A DNA stretch of 64,000 bases from Ectopseudomonas guguanensis (GCF_900104265.1 NZ_FNJJ01000013.1:1-64000); one strand, 5' to 3'. Shown: positions 1 through 8,221, numbered from the stretch's first letter. Numbers and translations are program-made. Notes: generated by a model not told the origin, from the letters alone.

Positions 1-82
1 AGACTACGACGTTGATAGGTGGGGTGTGTAAGCGCTGTGAGGCGTTGAGCTAACCCATACTAATTGCCCGTGAGGCTTGACC
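1..82 (+). rRNA. 23S ribosomal RNA, 3' end (partial)
   Basis: The first bases match the conserved end of Pseudomonas 23S rRNA, including the stretch that closes with TGAGGCTTGACC. The gene runs in from the left of the window. The 3' boundary is placed by recalled homology at about position 82. The 83-221 interval is the 23S-5S spacer and holds no tRNA or gene that I can see. Confidence 0.93.
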
Positions 83-221
83 ATATAACACCCAAACAAT
101 CTGCCCTCACAGCAGAGGGTGTCGATGGTGAAGTCGACAGAAAGCCGAAAATTTGCAAGAACTACAAAGCCTCTATCACGTATCCAAGGGATAGCGCCTA
201 ACCGCGACATCCCAACCGAAT

Positions 222-339
222 TGCTTGACGACCATAGAGCGTTGGAACCACCTGATCCCATCCCGAACTCAGAAGTGAAACGACGCATCGCCGATGGTAG
301 TGTGGTGCTTCACCATGTGAGAGTAGGTCATCGTCAAGC
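222..339 (+). rRNA. 5S ribosomal RNA
   Basis: About 118 nt begin TGCTTGACG and end CGTCAAGC, so the two ends form the terminal helix of 5S rRNA. The interior contains the conserved GAACTCAGAAGTGAAACG segment and the GATGGTAGTGTGG helix arm of Pseudomonas 5S. It is the last gene of an rRNA operon transcribed left to right. Confidence 0.96.
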
Positions 340-350
340 TCCTATACGAG

Positions 351-384
351 CGCCCTGATCAGGTAACTGGTCAGGGCGTTCTTC
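351..384 (+). terminator. first terminator of the rRNA operon
   Basis: CGCCCTGA (351-358) pairs with TCAGGGCG (371-378) and is followed by TTCTTCT. It lies 11 nt after the 5S gene and is a good rho-independent terminator for the rrn operon. Confidence 0.85.
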
Positions 385-445
385 TATGTGCGAAAAGTGT
401 GGCGGTGAGAGTCCCGGGGCGCCGGCCACCGGAATGCCGGCCGGA

Positions 446-467
446 TCATCGTCAAGCTCCTATACGA
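446..467 (+). repeat. duplicated tail of the 5S gene and its flank
   Basis: Twenty-two bases at 446-467 are identical to 328-349, which are the last bases of 5S plus the start of its downstream flank. Only the tail is present, not a second full 5S gene. The copy is followed directly by a second terminator, so this looks like a remnant of 5S duplication or of exchange between rRNA operons. Confidence 0.8.
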
Positions 468-504
468 AACCCCAGATCTCGAAAGAGGTCTGGGGTTTCT
501 TCTT
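467..504 (+). terminator. second terminator of the rRNA operon
   Basis: AAACCCCAGA and TCTGGGGTTT form a near-perfect stem around a CGAA-containing loop and are followed by CTTCTTTG. It follows the duplicated 5S tail and would back up the first terminator. Confidence 0.85.
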
Positions 505-526
505 TGCGCGCGGGAAAATAGTGCGC

Positions 527-588
527 GTAGGGTGCGCTGCGCGCACCGCTGATGATGCAGACATGCTGGTGCGCACGGCGCACCCTAC
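527..588. repeat. REP pair (BIME), GTAGGGTGCGC type
   Basis: Two inverted hairpin units, GTAGGGTGCGC and its complement GCGCACCCTAC, lie head to head with a short spacer. Each unit is a GTAG foot followed by a GC-rich hairpin, as in REP sequences. The same unit recurs at several other intergenic sites in the window. The rest of 505-695 holds no gene. Confidence 0.8.
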
Positions 589-695
589 GGTGATCGCTGA
601 CGCTTCGCGAGCAGAGCTCGCTCCTGCCCGTTCAGCGTCGATCGCTGGCGGCGGCCCCGCCGCGAAACTGGTCGGTGCGGTTAGGGGACAGGCAT

Positions 696-725
696 CAACA
701 AAAAGGCCACCTTGAAGGTGGCCTT
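696..725 (-). terminator. rho-independent terminator of queD
   Basis: On the minus strand a 10-bp perfect stem (AAGGCCACCT / AGGTGGCCTT, 3-nt loop) is followed by a run of five T. It lies about 20 nt past the queD stop codon. Confidence 0.88.
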
Positions 726-743
726 GGATGTTTCTGGGGCTGA

Positions 744-1100
744 TCAATCACCGCGGTATTCGCAACCGCTGGTGCAGGTTTCATGGATGCGTACGCGTGA
801 CAGTTCCGGCAGCAAGGGTTTGACCTGTTGCCAGATCCACTTGGCCAGTACTTCGCTGGTTGGGTTTTCCAGGCCGGGGATGTCGTTCAGGTAGTTGTGG
901 TCGAGCTGCTCGTAGATCGGTTTGAAGATCGCCTTGATCTCGGAGAAGTCGCGAATCCAGCCGGTATAGGGGTCGACTTCACCTTCGATATAGATGGCAA
1001 CTCGGAAGGAATGCCCATGCAGGCGGCCGCATTTGTGGCCTTCCGGTACATGAGGCAGGCGGTGGGCCGCCTCGAAGATGAACTCTTTGAACAATTCCAC
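744..1100 (-). CDS. queD: 6-carboxy-5,6,7,8-tetrahydropterin synthase (QueD/PTPS family)
   Basis: This cytosolic enzyme acts on dihydroneopterin triphosphate, giving 6-carboxytetrahydropterin for queuosine and other 7-deazapurines. The 118-residue length is normal. The zinc ligands of the PTPS fold are visible as His13 and the HGH pair His28/His30, with the catalytic Cys24 just before them in HKCGRLHGH. The Asp67-His68 pair (QLDHNYLND) is the conserved second half of the active site. No other queuosine gene is adjacent, and it has its own terminator. Assignment to QueD rather than eukaryotic-type PTPS rests on bacterial context and length. Confidence 0.92.
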   Translation of the reverse strand: MELFKEFIFEAAHRLPHVPEGHKCGRLHGHSFRVAIYIEGEVDPYTGWIRDFSEIKAIFKPIYEQLDHNYLNDIPGLENPTSEVLAKWIWQQVKPLLPELSRVRIHETCTSGCEYRGD

Positions 1101-1199
1101 TGAACAGCGCTCGCGTAGAAGATTGCGCCTGACTGGCGTGAGTTGCGCAGTTTATCAGGTCTGGCGTCAATAGCCGCCTTATCACCCGCTCTGAGCCCA

Positions 1200-2279
1200 T
1201 CAAAGGGGTTGCAGGCGCTCGACCAGGCGGCCGCTTTCGACCAGCTCGAGAAACTCGTCGCCTAGTCGTGCACTCTCGGCCATGGCCTGACGCCAATAAC
1301 GCTCGCGCCCCTCATCATTGCCCAGATAACGCTTGAAGTCGGTGCGATCCGGCAGTTTTCCGTGTGGCAGGCGCGCTAGATACTCCCGCGACGGCGCAAC
1401 CAGCAGCGCATTTTGCAGACGCGTACGGTCGCCACGGCGCCAGGGCATGCTCTTGTCGAACCAGCCCGGTATCACTCGATCGGTGAAGTGCGGGTAGAGG
1501 ACGATATCGTCGCCGTCGTAGGGCAGGTCGAGGTGGTAGTCGAGCAGGCCGCCATCACGATAGGCGCCTGGCTCCAGCCCCGGGATTTCGCGAATCGCTT
1601 CCATCACCATGGGAATCGAGCCTGATGCCAGCAGCGCGTGGCGCAGGTTTTCCGCGGTCAGGGAGTGAAAATGCGAGCGAAAGTCGCTGAGCTGCGCCAA
1701 AGGTGGCGTCTGCCGCGCATCATGCAGAATGACGCGGTCGAAGTGACGCCCCAGGCGTTGGCGTGCGAGCAAGTTGTTGCCGATCACCGACGACAGGCCA
1801 AGGCTCAGTTTGCCGCGATGATCGTGCTGCAGCAGGCCATGGCTTTTGACCACGACGATATGCAGGCGATAGTGCGGGTTGGCGATGATGGCGGCGTCCT
1901 GATCGGCGAGCAGCTCGTTGAGCATCATTCGGCAACTGCTCGATACCTCGGCCATGCTTACGCCCTTGGCGAAGCGCTGAGAAGTGTACAACTCGCCGAG
2001 TCGCCTGATGCCGGCAGCCGGATCGGGCAGACAGGCGCTGGCGAAGCGCCAGGAGCCGATGGAGGCGCCAATCAGCGCGCGTTCACGCGGAGCACGCGGT
2101 AGCCAGTCGCCAAACAGCGCCAGATCCAGTCCCTGGATGCCGATGCCCTTGGGCCCACCAGCCGCGCCGGGCAGGATGCCGACATCTGCCGGGCTCAGGC
2201 CGTTCTGGCGGATGCGCGCCAAGGCCCTGGGGCCGGCCTTCAGGGTAAGGGCAGGGGATTTGATATGGATCGCGCTCAT
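1200..2279 (-). CDS. patatin-like phospholipase family protein
   Basis: A predicted serine acyl-hydrolase of the patatin fold, 359 residues. The glycine-rich oxyanion segment GAAGGPKG is at about residues 38-45. The nucleophile elbow GASIG puts the serine at residue 73, and the catalytic-dyad motif YRDGG is near residue 242. There is no signal peptide or membrane segment, so it is probably cytosolic. The start is supported by an AGGAGG ribosome site a few bases upstream. The physiological lipid substrate cannot be read from sequence. It is divergent from the PepSY/two-component operon. Confidence 0.85.
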   Translation of the reverse strand: MSAIHIKSPALTLKAGPRALARIRQNGLSPADVGILPGAAGGPKGIGIQGLDLALFGDWLPRAPRERALIGASIGSWRFASACLPDPAAGIRRLGELYTSQRFAKGVSMAEVSSSCRMMLNELLADQDAAIIANPHYRLHIVVVKSHGLLQHDHRGKLSLGLSSVIGNNLLARQRLGRHFDRVILHDARQTPPLAQLSDFRSHFHSLTAENLRHALLASGSIPMVMEAIREIPGLEPGAYRDGGLLDYHLDLPYDGDDIVLYPHFTDRVIPGWFDKSMPWRRGDRTRLQNALLVAPSREYLARLPHGKLPDRTDFKRYLGNDEGRERYWRQAMAESARLGDEFLELVESGRLVERLQPL

Positions 2280-2361
2280 CGATGCCTCCTTTCGAACAGG
2301 CGATTATAGAGCGCCGACTGAGCAGGCCAAGCCACTTCATGCGGTGAATGACTCAGGTGAA

Positions 2362-2393
2362 TTCAGCTTGAGTTAAGTGCCTGGCCCTAGAGT
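2362..2393 (+). promoter_or_regulatory. BqsR-like box and -10 of the PepSY/two-component operon
   Basis: TTCAG (2362-2366) and TTAAG (2373-2377) are separated by six bases. This is one mismatch from the TTAAG-N6-TTAAG box I recall for P. aeruginosa BqsR. Ten bases later TAGAGT (2388-2393) is a plausible -10, so the box sits where an OmpR-type activator would replace the -35. The first coding start is 2425. Confidence 0.6.
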
Positions 2394-2424
2394 GGCAGTC
2401 ACTGATCCATTGCGGGAGAACCCC

Positions 2425-2733
2425 ATGAAACGATTGCTCAGCCTCGCGACACTTGCCACCCTGATCAGCGCCGCTACCATTGCCCAGGCCCGTGATCTCG
2501 GCCCGGACGAGGCTCTGCGTCTGCGCGATGCCGGGACCATCAAATCCTTCGAGCAACTCAATGACGCGGCGCTGGCTCAACACCCGGGCGGACGCATCGA
2601 GGAGACCGAGCTGGAAGACGAATACGGCCGCTATATCTATAAGATCGAGCTGCGCGACGCCCAAAACGTGCAGTGGGACCTGGAGCTGGACGCCAGCACC
2701 GGGGAAATTCTCAAGAACCACCAGGACGATTGA
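2425..2733 (+). CDS. periplasmic PepSY-domain protein, first gene of the operon
   Basis: A small exported protein of 102 residues with a Sec signal peptide (MKRLLSLATL..., cleavage near AQA-RDL). One PepSY domain fills the mature part, with its typical pattern of an acidic helix (DEALRLRDAG), then YIYKIEL and a closing LDASTGEIL. ATG 2425 is preferred to an earlier in-frame ATG because a GGGAGA site precedes it and the signal peptide then starts correctly. The stop overlaps the next start (TGATG). By position it matches the small genes upstream of bqsRS in P. aeruginosa. PepSY proteins are thought to modulate sensors or peptidases, and the partner here is presumably the kinase. Confidence 0.85.
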   Translation: MKRLLSLATLATLISAATIAQARDLGPDEALRLRDAGTIKSFEQLNDAALAQHPGGRIEETELEDEYGRYIYKIELRDAQNVQWDLELDASTGEILKNHQDD

Positions 2734-3047
2734 TGAAGTTTCGACGTATCACCGCGCTGTTGCTGGTTCTGGTCTGCGGTATCGCCAGCGCGCCGGGTAT
2801 TGCGCGCGATCTTGATCAGGACGAAGCCCTGCGTCTGCGTCGCGAGGGTGTCATCATGCCGTTCGAGCAACTGATGCAGCACGTCGGCAAGGCTTATCCC
2901 GGCTCCACGCTGCTCGAGGCAGAGCTGGAAGAAGAGGATGGCGTGCTGGTCTATGAGGTGGAGATCCTGACCACCTCGGGCGTGGTACGTGAGCTCGAAC
3001 TGGATGCCCGTAACGGCAATATTCTGAAGGATGAGGAAGACGACTGA
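2733..3047 (+). CDS. periplasmic PepSY-domain protein, second gene of the operon
   Basis: A paralogue of the preceding gene, 104 residues, with a signal peptide (MKFRRITALLLVLVCG...) and one PepSY domain. Shared features are RDLDQDEALRLRREG near the mature N terminus and LELDARNGNILKDEE at the end. ATG 2733 overlaps the upstream TGA by one base, and its own TGA overlaps the next ATG in the same way, so translation is coupled along the operon. The two copies probably arose by tandem duplication. The strongly acidic C terminus (EEDD) could bind metal ions, which is only an inference. Confidence 0.85.
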   Translation: MKFRRITALLLVLVCGIASAPGIARDLDQDEALRLRREGVIMPFEQLMQHVGKAYPGSTLLEAELEEEDGVLVYEVEILTTSGVVRELELDARNGNILKDEEDD

Positions 3048-3715
3048 TGCGCCTGTTGCTGGTGGAGGATCATGTACCCCTGGCCGATGAGCTGATCGCC
3101 AGTCTGACCCGCCAAGGGTACGCCGTGGACTGGCTGGCCGATGGTCGCGATGCAGCCTATCAGGGGGCTAGCGAGCCTTATGACCTGATCATTCTCGACC
3201 TCGGTCTGCCGGGCAAGCCGGGGCTGGAAGTGCTGCAGGAGTGGCGCGCAGGCGGCCTGGTGACGCCGGTGCTGGTGCTGACCGCACGTGGCTCTTGGGC
3301 CGAGCGCATCGAAGGTCTCAAGGCCGGCGCCGACGACTACCTGACCAAACCCTTCCACCCCGAAGAACTGGCGCTGCGCATCCAGGCGCTGTTGCGTCGT
3401 GCCCATGGCCTGGCCAATCAGCCGCAACTGGAGGCGGCCGGCCTGCAACTGGACGAGAGCCGTCAGTGCGTGACCTCAGGCGGCGAGGCCGTTGACCTGA
3501 CCGCCGCCGAATTTCGCCTGCTGCGTTATTTCATGCTGCATCCGGGGCAGATTCTGTCCAAGAGTCATCTCGCTGACCACCTCTACGACGGCGAAACCGA
3601 GCGTGACTCCAATGTCATCGAAGTGCATGTCAACCGCCTGCGTGGCAAGCTCGGGCGCAACGTGATCGAGACGCGGCGCGGGCAGGGTTATCGCTTCACC
3701 GGAGAGCAGGGTTGA
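3047..3715 (+). CDS. bqsR: OmpR-family response regulator, BqsR-like
   Basis: A 222-residue two-component regulator. The receiver domain (about 1-115) has the acidic pair ED near residue 8, the phospho-acceptor Asp in LIILDLGLPG near residue 51, and the Lys of DDYLTKPF near 101. The winged-helix domain (about 125-218) ends in RGQGYRF, typical of OmpR/PhoB members. It is translationally coupled to the PepSY gene before it and overlaps the kinase after it. The name BqsR rests on operon composition, the upstream box and remembered gene order next to chemoreceptors in PAO1. PmrA/QseB-type regulators are the alternative. Confidence 0.8.
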   Translation: MRLLLVEDHVPLADELIASLTRQGYAVDWLADGRDAAYQGASEPYDLIILDLGLPGKPGLEVLQEWRAGGLVTPVLVLTARGSWAERIEGLKAGADDYLTKPFHPEELALRIQALLRRAHGLANQPQLEAAGLQLDESRQCVTSGGEAVDLTAAEFRLLRYFMLHPGQILSKSHLADHLYDGETERDSNVIEVHVNRLRGKLGRNVIETRRGQGYRFTGEQG

Positions 3716-5025
3716 GGTCCATTCAGCGTCGGCTCGGTATCGGGCTGGCTGCGACGCTTTTGCTGGTCGGACTGGTTCTGGCGCAGGCCAGCCTCTGGGT
3801 ATTCGACCGTGGCCTGCGCGCATACCTGGAGGAGGACCTGCGCGACGAGGCCCAGGGCTTGCTGGCTGCACTGGTACGGGGACCGTCCGGTCTGCAGCTG
3901 GACGAGCGACGTCTCGATCCCTCGTTTCAGCGGCAATTCTCCGGGCATTATTTTCGTATCGATTTTTCCGACCGCAGCTGGCGTTCGCGCTCACTGTGGG
4001 ACCGCGAGCTGCTCAAGCCCGAGGGCACCGGCATGCAGGCCGAGCTGGGCGATGGCCCGCAAGGCCAGCGCCTGCTGGTCTACCGCGCCGATTACCGCCG
4101 CTATGGGGAGAACCTGTCGATCAGCGTGGCGCAGGATTATCAGCCAATCCTGCAGAGCTTCCGCCGCATGCAGTGGGTCGGCCTGGGCCTGGGCGGTGCT
4201 GCGCTGCTGCTGATCCTGATTGCCCAGCGCTATACCGTGCGCCGCGCGTTGCGCCCACTGGAGCAGGTGCGCCAGCAGATCGCACAGTTGCAGCAGGGGC
4301 GACGCAGCGACCTGGATGCCGAGGTGCCCGAGGAGCTGGAATCGCTGGTGGCGCAGATCAACCACCTGTTGGCACATACTGAAGACACGCTCAAGCGCTC
4401 GCGCAATGCCCTGGGTAACCTCGGGCATGCGCTCAAGACTCCATTGGCCGTGCTGATCAGCCTGGCCGGCCGTGAGGAGCTGGCTGCCCACCCGGCGTTG
4501 CGCGCGAGCATGCGCGAGCAGCTGGAGCAGATCGAGCAGCGCCTCAGTCGCGAGCTGGGCCGTGCGCGCCTGGCCGGCGAAGTGCTGCCGGGCGCGCGCT
4601 TCGATTGCGCGCAGGAGTTGCCGGGGCTGTTCGAAACCCTGTCGATGATTCATGACCGCGGTCTGAGCCTGGACTGGCAGGCGCCTGCCGGCCTGGTCCT
4701 GCCGCGTGACCGCGAGGATTTGCTGGAGCTGCTCGGCAATCTGCTGGACAACGCCTGCAAGTGGGCGCAGCAGCGCGTGCAACTGACGGTGGAGGAGAGC
4801 GCCGAGGGTTATCGCCTATGTGTCGATGATGACGGCCCCGGCATCGACGCCGAGCGCCGGGAAGCCGTGCTCGGCCGCGGCACCCGCCTGGACGAACAGG
4901 TGGCGGGCCACGGCCTGGGGCTGGGTATCGTGCGCGATATCATCGAGGCCTGGAACGGCCGTATCGAACTGCAGGACAGTCCGCTGGGCGGGTTGCGAGT
5001 GCTGGTCAGCCTGCCACGGCGCTGA
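3712..5025 (+). CDS. bqsS: membrane sensor histidine kinase, BqsS-like
   Basis: The partner kinase, 437 residues. TM1 is at about 8-30, a roughly 120-residue periplasmic sensor follows, and TM2 is at about 154-175. The cytosolic part has the H-box LGHALKTPLAVL, the N-box LLGNLLDNACKWA, the G1 box DDGPGID and the G2 box GHGLGLGIV. The start is a TTG overlapping the regulator's stop, since no ATG is better placed. P. aeruginosa BqsS senses Fe(II) through a periplasmic RExxE motif (recalled). The only RE here reads RELLKPE, with Lys where the second Glu should be. The ligand may therefore be bound differently or be another one. Confidence 0.8.
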   Translation: MRSIQRRLGIGLAATLLLVGLVLAQASLWVFDRGLRAYLEEDLRDEAQGLLAALVRGPSGLQLDERRLDPSFQRQFSGHYFRIDFSDRSWRSRSLWDRELLKPEGTGMQAELGDGPQGQRLLVYRADYRRYGENLSISVAQDYQPILQSFRRMQWVGLGLGGAALLLILIAQRYTVRRALRPLEQVRQQIAQLQQGRRSDLDAEVPEELESLVAQINHLLAHTEDTLKRSRNALGNLGHALKTPLAVLISLAGREELAAHPALRASMREQLEQIEQRLSRELGRARLAGEVLPGARFDCAQELPGLFETLSMIHDRGLSLDWQAPAGLVLPRDREDLLELLGNLLDNACKWAQQRVQLTVEESAEGYRLCVDDDGPGIDAERREAVLGRGTRLDEQVAGHGLGLGIVRDIIEAWNGRIELQDSPLGGLRVLVSLPRR

Positions 5026-5068
5026 GCTGAGGCCGAGTTCATGGCCTTGTGCCGGGCGAGCCATCGCT

Positions 5069-5140
5069 GGTGGGTTACGCGGCGCGATAAGTCCGCTGGC
5101 GTCTGCAAGCGCAGTGTTCAGCGCCGCTAACCCACCCTAC
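5069..5140. repeat. REP-like inverted repeat, GTAGGGTGGGTTAGCGG type
   Basis: GTGGGTTACGCGGCGC and the inverted GCGCCGCTAACCCACCCTAC frame a 72-bp palindromic unit. It lies between the kinase and the convergent FMN reductase. On the minus strand it begins with the GTAG foot seen in the other REPs of this window but has a different hairpin. Confidence 0.65.
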
Positions 5141-5160
5141 GGGACGTGCAAGACGATCCC

Positions 5161-5757
5161 TTACATACCGTTGGCGAAAGCCGGATTGTCGAAACTGATC
5201 GCTGCGCGTACCGGCTGCAGGGCGTGGGCATAACGCACCAGCACGTCGAGTGCATAGTCGATGCGCGCGCGGATGCGCTCGTCGGCTTCGTCCACGGGTT
5301 GCGGACCGTTCAGAACCTTCTCGACCTGCCGCACGATCAGGTGCTCCGGGAGGTAGCAGAGGCGGCAGTTCTTGTAGCTGGAGGCGCGCAGCTCTCCGAT
5401 GGGATAGGCGCCGCCGATGCCGGAGGAAACGCCCACCAGCAGACCCGGCTTGTGCGCGAGCTCGGCCTTGCTGGCGTAGATGAAGAAATTCTTGATCGCC
5501 GGACAGGCCATGCCGTTCCACTCCGGTGCGATGATCACCACCGCATCGGCAGCCGCCAGTTGCTGCTGATACAGGGCCCAGGGGCCGGCATCTTCGGCCG
5601 GCCAGAGCGGCAGCGGGGCCAGGCCCAGATCGATGATGCTGCTGGCGTCCTGAGTGGTTTGCCCCATCTCGATCAGGCGCTGGCGCAATACACGAGCGAC
5701 CTTTCCCGATTGGCTGTTGTTGCGGCTGGAGCCGGCGACCAAGGCGATATTGAGCAT
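5161..5757 (-). CDS. NADPH-dependent FMN reductase family protein
   Basis: A 198-residue flavodoxin-like flavin reductase or quinone reductase. The FMN-binding loop GSSRNNSQSGKVA lies near the N terminus and the second flavin contact, PEWNGMACPAIKNFF, near residues 80-95. ATG 5757 is chosen because a GGGGAAG ribosome site precedes it and the protein then begins directly at the first beta strand (MLNIALVAGSS). Chromate, azo or quinone reductase activity is common in the family but cannot be assigned. It converges on the two-component operon and lies upstream of nothing in its own direction. Confidence 0.85.
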   Translation of the reverse strand: MLNIALVAGSSRNNSQSGKVARVLRQRLIEMGQTTQDASSIIDLGLAPLPLWPAEDAGPWALYQQQLAAADAVVIIAPEWNGMACPAIKNFFIYASKAELAHKPGLLVGVSSGIGGAYPIGELRASSYKNCRLCYLPEHLIVRQVEKVLNGPQPVDEADERIRARIDYALDVLVRYAHALQPVRAAISFDNPAFANGM

Positions 5758-5867
5758 GCTGCTTCCCCGAAAAAGAACGCAGGCTAGGCGATTGCCTGCC
5801 TGCACTGCAAGGGAGGCGCCGCCAGATCAAGGATGATTTGGCGTCATGCGCGAGGCTGACCAATCGG

Positions 5868-5887
5868 TGGTGCGCACGGCGCACCCT
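5868..5887. repeat. single REP unit, GTGCGCACGGCGCACC type
   Basis: One half of the REP pair found elsewhere, with the last bases diverged (CCCTGC instead of CCCTAC). It sits directly after the chemoreceptor stop codon at 5895. Confidence 0.55.
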
Positions 5888-5894
5888 GCTGGTT

Positions 5895-8039
5895 TCAGAC
5901 GCGGAACTGGTCCATCAGGCTCTGCTGGTGATTGGCCAGGCGATTAAGGTTCTGGCTCACCTGCGCCGACTCGTCGGCCTGCGCTGTGATGGCTTCGGTG
6001 ACGTCGCGGATCGAGGCGACGTTGCGGTTGATCTCCTCGGCCACCGAACTCTGCTCCTCCGCGGCGCTGGCGATCTGCAGGTTCATGTCGGTAATGGTGC
6101 TGACTGCCTGGCTGATGCGTTGCAGGGCGGCCACGGCCTGCTGCACCTGTTCGACACTGCCCTGGGCCTGGCGATGGCTGCTGTGCATGGTGCTGACCAC
6201 CTCGCGGGTGCCGCTCTGCAGGCCCTCGATCACCTGGCGAATTTCCTCGACCGAATCCTGGGTGCGTTTGGCCAGGTTGCGTACCTCGTCGGCGACCACG
6301 GCAAAACCGCGACCGGCTTCCCCCGCACGTGCCGCCTCGATGGCTGCGTTGAGGGCCAGCAGGTTGGTCTGCTCGGCGATCGAGCGAATCACCTCGAGCA
6401 CCGAGCCGATCTGCTCGCTGCTGCTGGCAAGGCCTTCGACTTCCTGCATGGCCACGTTCATCTCATTGGCCAGCAAGTCGATGGTGCTGGTGGTGCGGTC
6501 TATCACCTGCAGACCTTCGCGGCTGGCCAGGTCGGCGTTGCGTGCCGCCTCTGCCGCCTGCGCCGCGTTGTGCGCGACATCCTGTGCAGTGGCGCTCATT
6601 TCCTGGAAGGCGGTGGCGACCTGATCGACCTCGCGGTATTGCTGCTGCATGCCGGCACTGGTCTGGCTGGCGATGGCCGCGGATTTGTCGGCGGTGCCGC
6701 GCGCATCGATCACGCTGCTTTTCACGTCGGCGATGATCGGCTGCAGCTTGTCGAGGAAGCGGTTGAACCAGCCGGCCAGCTCGCCCAGCTCGTCCTGCCT
6801 GGCGTACTGCAGGCGGCGGGTCAGGTCGCCTTCGCCACTGGCGATGTCCTTGAGCATGGCGGCCACACCAAGAATCGGTCGCGTCACGCCACGTGCGGTC
6901 AGCCACATCAGCAGCAGGCCCGCAATCACCGCGACGAGGCCCACCAGCAGGGCGAACAGGCTGTCACTGGCACGATTGGCGTCGAGCTGTGCGCCCAGTG
7001 CGATGGCGCGCTCGAGCAGCACCTGTTGGGGCACTTCGAGCAGCACCGACCAGGGCTTGGCCTCGGGAATGGGCGTGAAGGGGCTGACCTCGCGCAGCAT
7101 GTCGCCGTGATTCAGCTCGGCATCGCTGCCCGCCTGGATCAGGCGGCGCAGCTCGCCTGCGTGATCGCCGTAGGCGCGCTCCACGGGTTGCGCGAGCAGG
7201 TTGCCGTCGCGGCTGTGGCCGGCAAGCAAGGCGCCGGGGCTGAAGATACTGATGTGCCCCTGGCCGCCATACAGCTCGCGATTGGCCTCCTGGCTGATCT
7301 GTTGCAGGCTGGCCAGGCTGATATCCACGCCCATCACGCCAATGATCTTGCCGTCGAGCTCCAGCGGGAAGGCGATGCTGGTCATCAGTGTCTTTTCACC
7401 GCCGACTTCGTCGTAGTAGGGCTCCAGCACGCAGGCGCGACGCGTTTCACGCGGGCAGGTGTACCAGGCGTTGTAGGCGACGCCGTTGGCCCCGGGCGTG
7501 GTGTCGCCGAGCAGCTCCTCGGTCATCGATTCGGATTCGAGCTGGCCCGGAGTGGGCTGCGCCCAGTACAGCGAGAAGCGCCCGGCATCGTTGCTGCCCA
7601 GCTCGGCCTGGTCGGCGAACAGTTCGTCCTTGCCGTCCAGCGCATTGGGTTCGAAGACCAGGTACAAGCCAAGCAGGGTAGGGTTGGCTTCCAGGCTGCT
7701 GCGCACCTGGCGGGTCAGGTCTTCGCGCAGGTCGAAGGCATCGAGAAAGCGTTTCTCCGCTTGATCGCGCAGAAAGAGAATCTGCCGGGAAAATCCCTTG
7801 CCGTACTGGTAGGCATCCATGAAGTAGCGCTGGATACGGATCGCCTGCAGTTCGCCGCGTGCCTTCAGTCGCAGCTTGGCGCTTTCCTCCAGCATGCCGG
7901 AGCTGGCCTCGCGTACCATGCTGGCGCTGCGGCTGGCCTGATACTGCGAGGCGCTCACCAGCAGGGTGACGATGGCCAGCAGGCAAAGTCCGGCGAGCAG
8001 GGTGATCTTCCATTGAATCGAAAGACGGCTGAACAGCAT
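5895..8039 (-). CDS. methyl-accepting chemotaxis protein with dCache sensor (TlpQ-like)
   Basis: A transmembrane chemoreceptor of 714 residues. TM1 is near residues 10-32. A periplasmic double-Cache region of about 300 residues follows, including GLYLVFEPNALDG and the second-strand motif IGVMGVDISL. Then come TM2 near 350, a HAMP domain (LTARGVTRPILGVAAML) and the signalling hairpin whose tip reads EQTNLLALNAAIEAARAG. ATG 8039 is preceded by AAAGGAAC; the longer in-frame extension has no ribosome site and is non-coding in character. Size, domain layout and neighbouring genes recall TlpQ (polyamine/histamine receptor) of P. aeruginosa. No CheR-binding pentapeptide is present at the C terminus. 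Confidence 0.9.
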   Translation of the reverse strand: MLFSRLSIQWKITLLAGLCLLAIVTLLVSASQYQASRSASMVREASSGMLEESAKLRLKARGELQAIRIQRYFMDAYQYGKGFSRQILFLRDQAEKRFLDAFDLREDLTRQVRSSLEANPTLLGLYLVFEPNALDGKDELFADQAELGSNDAGRFSLYWAQPTPGQLESESMTEELLGDTTPGANGVAYNAWYTCPRETRRACVLEPYYDEVGGEKTLMTSIAFPLELDGKIIGVMGVDISLASLQQISQEANRELYGGQGHISIFSPGALLAGHSRDGNLLAQPVERAYGDHAGELRRLIQAGSDAELNHGDMLREVSPFTPIPEAKPWSVLLEVPQQVLLERAIALGAQLDANRASDSLFALLVGLVAVIAGLLLMWLTARGVTRPILGVAAMLKDIASGEGDLTRRLQYARQDELGELAGWFNRFLDKLQPIIADVKSSVIDARGTADKSAAIASQTSAGMQQQYREVDQVATAFQEMSATAQDVAHNAAQAAEAARNADLASREGLQVIDRTTSTIDLLANEMNVAMQEVEGLASSSEQIGSVLEVIRSIAEQTNLLALNAAIEAARAGEAGRGFAVVADEVRNLAKRTQDSVEEIRQVIEGLQSGTREVVSTMHSSHRQAQGSVEQVQQAVAALQRISQAVSTITDMNLQIASAAEEQSSVAEEINRNVASIRDVTEAITAQADESAQVSQNLNRLANHQQSLMDQFRV

Positions 8040-8221
8040 GGTGCGTTCCTTTCTACATGGATCAATACGGTTATCGGTACGCGGCGCGCATTCTTGATCG
8101 CGAGTTTTATGCTCGGGATTATGCACGTTTAGCTTGAAATTCTGAACATTTGCCCGTTTTGACAGGATAGTCCGCATGCGGCAGAGTACGCGGCTTTTTG
8201 CGTTGTGCAGGTGGAGTGCTT

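Noticed and set aside
5838..8132. Long plus-strand reading frame of 764 codons antisense to the chemoreceptor
   Set aside because: It mirrors the codon positions of the real minus-strand chemoreceptor, has no ribosome site and no recognisable domain. Long antisense frames are expected at this GC content.
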